Both the position numbers and the translations under genes were made by a program. Of a DNA stretch of 64,000 nucleotides, positions 35,629-43,022 are shown one piece after another. This DNA comes from Chloroflexota bacterium (lineage in GTDB: Bacteria; Chloroflexota; Anaerolineae; Promineifilales; Promineifilaceae): NCBI GenBank assembly GCA_013112725.1, contig JABFFZ010000007.1:1-64000 (forward strand). The letters run 5' to 3'. Below the pieces are notes generated by a model, which was not told where the DNA came from, did not search any database, and was given only the letters and a program-made list of their open reading frames with translations. How positions within the stretch are numbered: the first letter of the stretch is position 1; each line of letters starts with the position of its first letter.

Positions 35629-36111
35629 ATGGCAAAAGAATGGAAAATACCCCCGGCAATGCAAATTGACCCGAAGAAAAATTACACAGTCCATATGGAA
35701 ACCAATAAGGGCAGCATTGTGATTGAACTGTATCCGCAATATGCCCCGAAAACGGTGAACAACTTTGTCTTTTTAATCGGTGAAAGTTTTTATGATGGCG
35801 TCACCTTTCACCGGGTGATTGACAATTTTATGATCCAGGGCGGCGACCCCACCGGCACTGGGCGCGGCGGCCCAGGTTATCGTTTTGAAGATGAGTTTAA
35901 GGACAACCCGTTGAAACACGAGACGGGTGTGCTTTCGATGGCTAACGCAGGGCCAAATACCAACGGCAGCCAGTTTTTTATCACCCATTCACCACAGCCG
36001 CATCTGGACGGCCGTCACACCGTCTTTGGCAAGGTAACATCGGGCATGAACGTCGTCAACAGCATTCGCACCGGCGACAAAATGAACAAAGTGACCGTCA
36101 GCGAAGCCTAA
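35629..36111 (+). CDS. Cyclophilin-type peptidyl-prolyl isomerase
   Basis: 160 aa. Catalyses cis-trans isomerisation of X-Pro bonds. It contains the family core [21 protein letters not shown] (active-site Arg and Phe present), [16 protein letters not shown] and [11 protein letters not shown]. Without a signal peptide it is cytoplasmic. The ATG follows AGAAGGAG. Single gene, separated from both neighbours by repeats. Confidence 0.96.
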   Translation: MAKEWKIPPAMQIDPKKNYTVHMETNKGSIVIELYPQYAPKTVNNFVFLIGESFYDGVTFHRVIDNFMIQGGDPTGTGRGGPGYRFEDEFKDNPLKHETGVLSMANAGPNTNGSQFFITHSPQPHLDGRHTVFGKVTSGMNVVNSIRTGDKMNKVTVSEA

Positions 36112-36172
36112 TGCGCGGCGAAATCTTCTAAAATTCACTTCCGGTTTTGAGATTAAGAGAATAGGAGGTTGT

Positions 36173-36250
36173 CTGGAGACTTGACAAGTTTTTACACCTG
36201 AATTGCGGCAACTGCCTCTGGTAAAAAACTTGTCAAGTCTGAACGCTTAC
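36173..36250. repeat. Hairpin repeat element, copy 1
   Basis: 78 bases from CTGGAGAC to CGCTTAC. AGACTTGACAAGTTTTT (36177-36193) pairs with AAAAACTTGTCAAGTCT (36224-36240), about 17-20 base pairs around a GC-rich middle. It is repeated at 36289-36366 with few changes. Confidence 0.8.
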
Positions 36251-36288
36251 GTGATAAATAGATACTTATTCATAACCGTTCAGTTCCT

Positions 36289-36366
36289 CTGGAGACTTGA
36301 TAAGTTTTTGCGCCTGAATAGCGGCAACTACCTCTGGTAATAAACTTGTCAAGTCTGAACGCTTAC
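36289..36366. repeat. Hairpin repeat element, copy 2
   Basis: The second 78-base copy, 38 bases after the first. Changes fall in the arms (GACTTGATAAG, TAATAAACTTG) and the loop (GCGCCTGAATAGCGG). The loop and flank GAACGCTTAC are conserved. Confidence 0.8.
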
Positions 36367-36408
36367 CAAACAACCATTGATTCAGAACCAGAGGCATTAA
36401 CTTGTAAC

Positions 36409-36660
36409 ATGGCCGCCATTACCCCGGCTGAACGTGCCACCCAGTAAGAAATCGCCCACAACCTGGTATTCCGGCTCAGCCAATCCACCGAGGAACTGGC
36501 TGATGGATAGGCCTTCCAATTTACGGCCGGGGATTATGAGATGCTCACGCAATACATTGCCAATGAGCGTTTATGCTGCCCGTTTTTCAGGTTTGAACTG
36601 GAACTGTCGCCCCATCGCGGGCCAGTCTGGCTGCGCCTGCGAGTCGGTGATCGGTGTAGA
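36409..36660 (+). pseudogene. Remnant of a small CCPF-motif protein
   Basis: Reading from ATG 36409 gives MAAITPAERATQ, stop (TAA 36445), EIAHNLVFRLSQSTEELADG, stop (TAG 36508), then AFQFTAGDYEMLTQYIANERLCCPFFRFELELSPHRGPVWLRL. The ERLCCPF-RFELE pattern belongs to small proteins I recall from bacterial genomes near metal-resistance genes, without sure function. Two in-frame stops and loss of the C-terminus into intergenic-type repeat (from about 36655) mark it as decayed. It lies on the + strand beside the twin hairpin element. Confidence 0.6.
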
Positions 36661-36670
36661 GTGATACCGA

Positions 36671-37504
36671 TTACTGATTACCAATCTTCAATTGCCGGGC
36701 GACCAGGCGGTCAAACCAGCGGTCGGGCAGCAGGCGGGGGAGCAGCCAGCCGGTGAGTCGTTTGCGGGGGAGGGGGTAGCGGGTTTTGGGGTGTTCGCTT
36801 TCCAGGGCTTGCAGGATCACGGCCGTGACCCGTTCCACCGGCAGCGCGGATTGTTCTCGTTTTTCCACCTGGGCGGCGAGGGGTTGCAGGACACGGCCGT
36901 AGTCCGTCTCCATGTACCGCGCCACCTGCCCGGCAAACTTACCGATAATGGGCGTGCGCACCGTGCCCGGCTCAATCAGGATCACATCAATCCCATAGAG
37001 CAGCAGTTCCCGCCGCAGTGCGTCCGACATCGCTTCCAGGGCATGTTTGGAGGCGGCGTATGCGCCCATAAACGGGTAAACGATGCGGCCGCTGACGGAA
37101 CTGATGTTGATGATGCGCCCCGGTGGATGCGGCCAATTGGCCTGCGCCCCTAATAGCGGCAAAAACGCTTGCGTTACGGCCAATACGCCGGTGACGTTGA
37201 TTTCCAGATGTTTGCGAAAATCAGCCAGCAGCATGTGCATCAAGGGGGCAGGTTCGGCGATACCGGCGTTGTTGATGAGGGCGGTGAGGGGAGCGGGGAT
37301 TTGGGTTGCGGCCGTCGCAATCGCCCCTTCATCCGTCACATCAAACAACAAGGGCGTAAACCCCTGCCCCAATTCCTGCTGCAAACGGTCAGTATCCGCC
37401 TGTTTGCGCACACTGCCATACACCCGCCAGCCCTGCCCCACCAGCATTTTGGCCGCCTCATACCCGATGCCGGTAGATACGCCGGTGATGACGATGGATT
37501 TCAT
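36671..37504 (-). CDS. SDR family oxidoreductase
   Basis: 277 aa classical short-chain dehydrogenase: cofactor loop ITGVSTGIG at residues 5-13, NNAG near 84, catalytic Ser in INISSVSG, and YAASK with catalytic Tyr and Lys near 155. I set the start at ATG 37504 (MKSIVITG), as AGGAG precedes it. The longer frame from 37552 is repeat sequence. The last residues (KIGNQ) derive from an intergenic repeat, suggesting that its stop codon was lost or moved. Substrate unknown. Confidence 0.9.
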   Translation of the reverse strand: MKSIVITGVSTGIGYEAAKMLVGQGWRVYGSVRKQADTDRLQQELGQGFTPLLFDVTDEGAIATAATQIPAPLTALINNAGIAEPAPLMHMLLADFRKHLEINVTGVLAVTQAFLPLLGAQANWPHPPGRIINISSVSGRIVYPFMGAYAASKHALEAMSDALRRELLLYGIDVILIEPGTVRTPIIGKFAGQVARYMETDYGRVLQPLAAQVEKREQSALPVERVTAVILQALESEHPKTRYPLPRKRLTGWLLPRLLPDRWFDRLVARQLKIGNQ

Positions 37505-37517
37505 AGGGAACTCCTGT

Positions 37518-37556
37518 GATTGGGTAATATGGGTAATTACCCAATTACCCAATTAC
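37518..37556. repeat. Self-complementary GGGTAATTACCC array
   Basis: GATTGGGTAATATGGGTAAT is followed by its complement TTACCCAATTACCCAATTAC, a compact hairpin between the DUF1461 and SDR genes. The DUF1461 stop codon (37545) lies inside it. Confidence 0.7.
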
Positions 37557-38240
37557 ATTCTTCTGCATCAGAAAGCCCCACACGGCCGTCACCACACCCA
37601 ACAACAACGCGCCACCGCTCATGATCACGCCTACGTCAAACCAGAACTGTTCCGGGAAGAGGCGGATGAGGCCGTCGGTGTAGGCAAATGTCCAGGTACC
37701 GGCGGGGAAGAGCAGTTCATGGAATTGCACAAAGAAGACGTCCCAGGCCAGCAGAATGAACAGGGCAATGGCTAACAAAACGACTACTGTAAAAACACCG
37801 CCCCACATGATGGTGCGCCAGCCAAAGACGGCCGTTTCCGGCTGCAATACCAATACCAATGACCCCACCACAACAATGATCCCCGCCACCAGCCAGACAG
37901 CGCGGATATTGTCGGCCACGTTTTTCACATCCAGCATATGGCCGATTTCGCGTTCGTTGTAAAGCGGCTGACCGTCCGGCAAGCGCAATTCTTCTAGCAG
38001 ATAGATCACATCATCGGCGCGACCCGGCTGGCGCAAATAGGCCAGCGTTTGTTGGGCCAGGTCAAGCCGCTGTGCAGGGGTCAGGCCGTAGTTGTCGGGG
38101 GGGATACGGCCGTACTCCCATGCCGGGTAGCTGGGCCAGTTCCATTCAATCACCAGCAGTATCATGCCCAGCCCCAGGAAAAAGGGCATGGCGATGATGA
38201 CGGCCGTGCGTGTGAGTTTGTGCCAGGTGGTTAGTTCCAT
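37545..38240 (-). CDS. DUF1461 (TIGR01906-like) integral membrane protein
   Basis: 231 aa with four membrane helices (about 12-34, 113-133, 146-168, 200-225). A large loop after the first helix contains YLRQPGRADDVIYL and EIGHMLDVKNV. The region FVQFHELLFPAGTWTFAYTDGLIRLFPEQFWFD is the signature of the DUF1461 family. Function unknown. It lies between the spermidine synthase-like gene and the SDR gene, all on the minus strand, each pair separated by a repeat hairpin. Confidence 0.85.
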   Translation of the reverse strand: MELTTWHKLTRTAVIIAMPFFLGLGMILLVIEWNWPSYPAWEYGRIPPDNYGLTPAQRLDLAQQTLAYLRQPGRADDVIYLLEELRLPDGQPLYNEREIGHMLDVKNVADNIRAVWLVAGIIVVVGSLVLVLQPETAVFGWRTIMWGGVFTVVVLLAIALFILLAWDVFFVQFHELLFPAGTWTFAYTDGLIRLFPEQFWFDVGVIMSGGALLLGVVTAVWGFLMQKNVIG

Positions 38241-38261
38241 GTTTCTCCGTCATGCGTGATG

Positions 38262-38310
38262 CGTGATGCATGATGCGTGAGATTCTTCCGATCACGCATC
38301 ATGCATCACG
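38262..38310. terminator. Perfect 19-bp hairpin between minus-strand genes
   Basis: CGTGATGCATGATGCGTGA (38262-38280), loop of 11 bases, then its exact complement (38292-38310), which covers the stop codon of the upstream gene. It is made of GTGATGC-type heptamers. It may act as a terminator or mRNA stabiliser, though no T run follows. Confidence 0.5.
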
Positions 38311-39817
38311 GTTCCAGGCCGGGCAACCCGCCCGGCCCTTCTTGTAGCAAATAACGCAGCACCAGCGAATCAATGATGATTTCCACAGGGGCGCGTTCGT
38401 CGGTGAAGATGACGTCAGAGGGGGTAACGGGCGCGGTGTGGGCGACGGCCGTAGCTAAAGCCTCTCTGAGCAGCGGGTCAACGTTGGGACTCAGTTGTGC
38501 CAGATTCGCGGCTACGTTTTCTGGTGTGGTGGGCTGCATGGTGGCGATCAGGATGGTGTTCAACGTGCCGGGCACATCAATAGCGTGGATGGTGGGAAAA
38601 ACGGTCAGCATGGTGGCGGCCATCGCCTCTACCAACGTGCGATCTTGCGGCGCGCGCCCCACATTCACCGCCACTACGCCCGTTTTCGTCAGGTGCGTCT
38701 GCACCTCCTGGAAAAATTCGCGGGTGGTCAGGTGCCAGGGGATGTAGGGCACTTTGTAGGCGTCAATGGTGATTACATCATAGCGGCTGGTCAGGCGGTT
38801 GAGTTCGTAACGGCCGTCGCCGGCGATCAGATTGATATTCGGGTCAGTGAGCGCAAAATAATCCACGCCCGCCTGGATAATTTCCGGGTCGAGTTCAATG
38901 CCGTCAATGGGAATGGGTCCAAAGACACGGCCGTATTGTTTAGGAATGGTGCCCGCCGCCAGCCCAATCACCGCCATGTTGTCCACCCGCACCGGGCCTT
39001 CGTTAAAAAACGGTGCTGCCAGCATAATGCTCCACACCGACACCCGCGACACCTCGCCACCATCACAATAAAAGGAATGGTAAGCCTGCCCCTCGTTGAG
39101 CAACAGGTAGTTGCAATTGTCGCGCCGGATGACCTGGATGTAGTTATAGGCCGATTCCGTCTCAAAAATCTGCCCTTCATACGCCTTGACCGTGCCGCGT
39201 GTGCCAAAATAGGCGACGGGTAACAGCAACAGCAGCAGCGCCAATCCCCACACGGCCGCCCGCCGCCGCGTCTGCCACAAGCCCCCCACCCCCACCAGCA
39301 GCAAAATCGCGCCAAAAATCAACGCCGTCATGCGTGAACCCGCCAGCGGAATGACCAGCAGTACCGGCAGGTACGTGCCCATGATGCTGCCCCAGGTGGA
39401 GATGGCATATATACGGCCGCTCACCCGCCCCGCCTCGCCCACATCCTGCACCGCCAGCCGTATGGCAAAAGGGGACATGCAGCCCAGCAGGGTCACGGGC
39501 ACGGCCAGCGCCAAAATGACGCCCACCAGCGAACTGACAATCGCGCCCACATTCACCGCCGCCATCGCTGCCGCCGCCGAGCGTAAAATGACCGACGTGA
39601 GCAGCAAAAAAAAGACGCCGGCAAAACCGGTGATGGCGACGAGGGTGTAAAAGAGGTGGGGGTACGGCCGTTTGTCCGCCAACCGCCCACCGATAAAATA
39701 GCCCGCCGTCAAAAACAGCAGCACCAACCCAATCACATTGGCCCAAACGATGTTAGAGGTGCCATACACCGTCTGCAACATACGGCTGGTGGTGAACTCA
39801 ATGGCCAGGGTACTCAT
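38306..39817 (-). CDS. Membrane-fused spermidine synthase-like protein
   Basis: At least 503 aa. The N-terminal half has about eight membrane helices of the transporter-like type found fused to spermidine synthases. The C-terminal half is a Rossmann methyltransferase-like domain (MAVIGLAAGTIPKQYGRVFG, DGIELDPEIIQAG, LIAGDGRYELNRL, YDVITIDAYKVPYIPWHLTT). It probably transfers an aminopropyl group or a related moiety. The first ATG is 39817, but hydrophobic codons continue upstream (YLYFTVFIAGMSTLAIEF) with no other ATG/GTG/TTG before the stop near 39922. The true start may be an ATA or ATC codon near 39886-39904, downstream of GGAG. Confidence 0.83.
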   Translation of the reverse strand: MSTLAIEFTTSRMLQTVYGTSNIVWANVIGLVLLFLTAGYFIGGRLADKRPYPHLFYTLVAITGFAGVFFLLLTSVILRSAAAAMAAVNVGAIVSSLVGVILALAVPVTLLGCMSPFAIRLAVQDVGEAGRVSGRIYAISTWGSIMGTYLPVLLVIPLAGSRMTALIFGAILLLVGVGGLWQTRRRAAVWGLALLLLLLPVAYFGTRGTVKAYEGQIFETESAYNYIQVIRRDNCNYLLLNEGQAYHSFYCDGGEVSRVSVWSIMLAAPFFNEGPVRVDNMAVIGLAAGTIPKQYGRVFGPIPIDGIELDPEIIQAGVDYFALTDPNINLIAGDGRYELNRLTSRYDVITIDAYKVPYIPWHLTTREFFQEVQTHLTKTGVVAVNVGRAPQDRTLVEAMAATMLTVFPTIHAIDVPGTLNTILIATMQPTTPENVAANLAQLSPNVDPLLREALATAVAHTAPVTPSDVIFTDERAPVEIIIDSLVLRYLLQEGPGGLPGLEP

Positions 39818-39909
39818 ACCGGCGATGAAAACGGTGAAGTAGAGATAGGCACGGCCGTGAGGCGGCGTTTGCGGGGCAGGGGGTTGGCTGGTGATCGTCT
39901 GTGTCTCCG

Positions 39910-40317
39910 TTATAGCAGTTGCTCAATTTCACGTATGAGAAAGGGCAAATTGGGCTGTGTAAATGATAAACCCGACGCAGGGACTCGATGATGTTTCATA
40001 TCTGGGGGAATATGTTTGTGATGAGGGTGGGTGCTTGCCAGAGCCGGAATATGCGGATGTGGCTGGGGATCATACCAATACAGTTTCTCATCACCGCGCC
40101 AGGCTTCGTACCCATAAGCGGTCAATCTGACTTGTTGTAGCGCGACCAGTTCTTCATAGACTTGCAAACGCACCTGGGTGGCAAAGTGAATATCGCCCCG
40201 TACTTGAGCCGTGTAACGGCCGTACCGAATCAAAACCAGTGTAGACGTGGTGATGATGGGGTAATGGCCTGGCAGTTGGTAAATAAACTGCTCATATGAT
40301 TCTAGAGAGGTAAACAT
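39910..40317 (-). CDS. TumE/DUF6516-like toxin candidate
   Basis: 135 aa. The C-terminal part (LYWYDPQPHPHIPALASTHPHHKHIPP, then IREIEQLL) has the PH-rich pattern I associate with DUF6516/TumE proteins of type II toxin-antitoxin pairs. The N-terminal strand pattern (LVLIRYGRYTAQVRGDIHF) also fits. The ATG overlaps the upstream gene stop as ATGA (40315-40319), a sign of translational coupling. No membrane segment. Family call is moderate. Confidence 0.6.
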   Translation of the reverse strand: MFTSLESYEQFIYQLPGHYPIITTSTLVLIRYGRYTAQVRGDIHFATQVRLQVYEELVALQQVRLTAYGYEAWRGDEKLYWYDPQPHPHIPALASTHPHHKHIPPDMKHHRVPASGLSFTQPNLPFLIREIEQLL

Positions 40318-40610
40318 CAGGCGAGGGTAGCTTGAACATAGGACTGAATGTGCCGGTTGATGGCATTACGGCCGTGGGGAAGTTCTTTTAACAAGGTGTG
40401 GTATTCGGCCGTTAATAGTTGCAGACTTTGGTACACGCCAGCCCATTCAGTAAAATCCATCACCCAGGCATCATCTTCCGGTTCGTTACCCGCGTTGTAC
40501 CATTCGTAAAAAACATCTGTCAGTAAGCCATATTTGTTCTCAAACACGGCTAAACGTTCAGTTAAAGTATGAATTTCGGCCAATAAATCAGCCAGTGTGG
40601 TTTCATTCAT
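40317..40610 (-). CDS. Antitoxin-like partner of the TumE-type gene
   Basis: 97 aa helical protein starting MNETTLADLLAEIHTLTERLAVFENKYG, then FYEWYNAGNEPEDDAWVMDFTEWAGVYQSL. The start at 40610 is chosen for AAGGATTGG upstream. It precedes and overlaps the toxin candidate, the usual antitoxin-first order. Its acidic N-terminal helix fits an antitoxin, but there is no recognisable DNA-binding motif. Function inferred from position. Confidence 0.6.
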   Translation of the reverse strand: MNETTLADLLAEIHTLTERLAVFENKYGLLTDVFYEWYNAGNEPEDDAWVMDFTEWAGVYQSLQLLTAEYHTLLKELPHGRNAINRHIQSYVQATLA

Positions 40611-40748
40611 CTCACCAATCCTTTTGTAGCCAACTGTGGGCAATTATAACCAACCAACCAGGAAAGATGAAACCCGTCTGTGTGCGTGGTTGGTAACACA
40701 GCATACAAGACGAGCCAGGCCCGGAAAATCTGGCAGGCTTACGATCTG

Positions 40749-42287
40749 TTAGTGAAACATACCGATAAATGGGGGGGTATGGGGACTGTTTTCTAACCAG
40801 GCCAGCGCATCCATTTCTTGCAACAACCGGAGGCCTTCATCCCAAAACATCTGCTGTTCGCTATGGTTATTCACCAGAGCAGACAAGGAGATCAAGCAGG
40901 CTGCTTCTTGCAACCGTAAGCCCAATTCTCGTGCTTGTATTAGCGCTTCTTGCAACAATCGTATTGCTTCTGCCTGTGGGTGAAATAACGCCAAACATCG
41001 CCGGGCAAACAAAGCGAGAAACGGCAAGTCCGGGAAACGGGTGATCGCTGCGGTCAGCACTTCTTCTGCCAGGGGTAGCCCTTCAGTTCTCTGGCCCATT
41101 CCCCAGTAAGCAAAGGCAAGGCTCATCTGGCAAAGCAGACTCATCACGGCGTGGTTTTGCGCCTGGTAATAGGCCAGACCGGGCCGCACATCCACCAGCC
41201 CGTCTTCATATTCACCCAGCAATAGCAACGTCGCGCCGCGGTTGATGGTGGCCCGTATGATCTCCCCTTGCTGGCCGCTGCGCTGCGCCAGTTCAACTTG
41301 CCGCTCCAGATACGGCCGTGCCTCCCGTAATTTGCCTTGCGCCATGTACATGGCCGCCAGGTTGCCCATAAATTCGGCCAGTTCGTGAAACTCTTGCTTT
41401 TCGGCGCGGGCAATGGCCGTCAGGAAAAGGGGTTCCGCCTGGGCGAACTGCCCTTGCGACCAATAAACCCAGGCCAGATCGCCGCCCACTACATCAGCCA
41501 TCATGTGGTCGCCGGCCTGCCGGTACAGGTCAATGGCCTGCCGCAAATGGCGCCCTGCCTGCTGATAACGACCGGTGTTCAGGTATATCCAGCCTGCGTT
41601 TGCACAGGCCTGGGCATAAAGCGCCGCGTCCAGTTCTGGCGTCTGTTCCCATCGGCTTAACAAGGGCTGCATCAGGGATAACGCCTCCGGGAACTGACCA
41701 CGGCGGCGCAGGGCGCGCACCTGGATCAAGGTGACAAAGTGGTCGGCGGCCAGGGGAATGGGTGTGGTCACGGCCGTTGCCCACCACCTGACGGCGTTTT
41801 GCGCTACCTGATCAGCGTCGGCTGCGCGACCGGGGACAACCAGCAGTTCATAGAGGATGTAACTGGCTTTGGCCCAGGGCAGAACAAAACCGCCCTGCCC
41901 GGCCAGCGCCACTGCCTGCTGCCCCGTTTCCAGCGCCGCCGTTAACTGGTTGGTCGCCCACAAGAGTTCCGCCAGATGGGCTAATAATTCCGCCTCTTGT
42001 TCAGGCCGGTTTAGCTGCTGAGAGATGGTCACGGTCAGGCGCAGCATGGGCAGCCAAGCATCGGCGTCACCCCAGCGGGGGGGCCAGGGGTGGAGGGCCA
42101 TAATCAGGTTCGCCAACAGAGGGTAAAGCGGCGGATAGGGCGCGGCGCGCTGGATGAGGGTGAGGATGGTGGGCAGCAACGGCCGTACTGCTTCCGGCGG
42201 CTGCGTCTGAGCAAATTCAATAAACCGCCCCAACCGGCCAGACAGGGAGCGGTAATAGTAGGTCTGGGGAACGATGGGGGTGATCAT
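40749..42287 (-). CDS. TPR-repeat protein (paralogue of 44720)
   Basis: 512 aa made almost entirely of tetratricopeptide helices (clear units at ALYAQACANAGWIYLNTGRYQQAGRHL, ADVVGGDLAWVYWSQGQFAQAEPLF, AEFMGNLAAMYMAQGKLREA). The motif LIMALHPWPPRWGDADAWL near residue 65 and the C-terminus WLENSPHTPPFIGMF are shared with the TPR protein at 44720. No enzyme or membrane domain. Such proteins serve as sensors or adaptors. The NB-ARC protein at 47126 lacks exactly this part, which suggests a split STAND system. Confidence 0.85.
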   Translation of the reverse strand: MITPIVPQTYYYRSLSGRLGRFIEFAQTQPPEAVRPLLPTILTLIQRAAPYPPLYPLLANLIMALHPWPPRWGDADAWLPMLRLTVTISQQLNRPEQEAELLAHLAELLWATNQLTAALETGQQAVALAGQGGFVLPWAKASYILYELLVVPGRAADADQVAQNAVRWWATAVTTPIPLAADHFVTLIQVRALRRRGQFPEALSLMQPLLSRWEQTPELDAALYAQACANAGWIYLNTGRYQQAGRHLRQAIDLYRQAGDHMMADVVGGDLAWVYWSQGQFAQAEPLFLTAIARAEKQEFHELAEFMGNLAAMYMAQGKLREARPYLERQVELAQRSGQQGEIIRATINRGATLLLLGEYEDGLVDVRPGLAYYQAQNHAVMSLLCQMSLAFAYWGMGQRTEGLPLAEEVLTAAITRFPDLPFLALFARRCLALFHPQAEAIRLLQEALIQARELGLRLQEAACLISLSALVNNHSEQQMFWDEGLRLLQEMDALAWLENSPHTPPFIGMFH

Positions 42288-42406
42288 CGTGGGGAGTATA
42301 GCGGGGGGTACGGCCGTTATCGCTTCACGATCACCCCGGCTAAATAGTCAAACTCGCCCCATGCCGCCAGGAAACCATTCGGGCATAGGCGGGCAGACAG
42401 TTGTGT

Positions 42407-42769
42407 TTACCGATCTGAGGGTAATGGGGCAGCGGCAGCAAGGCGGTAGGCATTTTGTTCCAGTTGGTTGATTTGGGCAGAGGTGAGCAGCAGTTCACCG
42501 CTATCCACAGCCACATCTACATCACCAACGCGACCAAGACGGCCGTTGACCGGATCCGTCACATCTACCGGCACCCGCCACACAATACGGTCAGTAATAG
42601 TCAGAGCCGGTTCCCCGGCCAGCAGCAGGTTGCCCACGTGGGTAGCCAAAAATGCATTGAACTTACGCCGGGCAGAAACGGCCGTGATATTCACCGCACT
42701 GGACAGGTTAATTTGTACTTCCACATACCCTGAACGAGGCAAAGTTAATTGTTCTACCTGGTCAGCCAT
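42407..42769 (-). CDS. Small conserved hypothetical protein
   Basis: 120 aa from ATG 42769 (MADQVEQLTLPRSGYVEV), with AGGTG upstream. The longer frame to 42919 includes implausible Cys/Phe-rich sequence. The pattern ARRKFNAFLATHVGNLLLAGEPALTI, RIVWRVPVDVTDPVNGRLGRVGDVDVAVDSGELLL looks like a small beta-rich domain seen in hypothetical proteins of filamentous and Chloroflexota bacteria. No known function. It lies divergently from the secreted DNRLRE-C39 gene. Confidence 0.6.
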   Translation of the reverse strand: MADQVEQLTLPRSGYVEVQINLSSAVNITAVSARRKFNAFLATHVGNLLLAGEPALTITDRIVWRVPVDVTDPVNGRLGRVGDVDVAVDSGELLLTSAQINQLEQNAYRLAAAAPLPSDR

Positions 42770-43022
42770 AAAGCACCTCATAACCAATTGGTCACAATAT
42801 AACTGAAAAGAAGTCAACCCTATACACAAACTAAAAATGGTTCCCGAATACAAACCGCCAAACCTGTCCGAATTTTGTCCGAAATCTGTCCAAAAGTGGT
42901 GGCTGACGGCCGTGTCCATTGCCTACACTCTCCACCAGCCAGACCAATGTGTGACGGGGAAACAGTTGTTCCGGTCGCCTATTGTTATTTATCAAAAACT
43001 GGCAAAAAAAGGAGTGAAAAAA

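Noticed and set aside
36173..36366. Twin hairpins as a tRNA or riboswitch
   Set aside because: No cloverleaf or conserved aptamer features; the two copies are not next to a gene start in the sense orientation.
42837..43022. 62-residue N-terminal extension of the secreted protein
   Set aside because: A clear signal peptide with AGGAGTG lies at 43023; the extension overlaps the divergent gene leader and is not protein-like.
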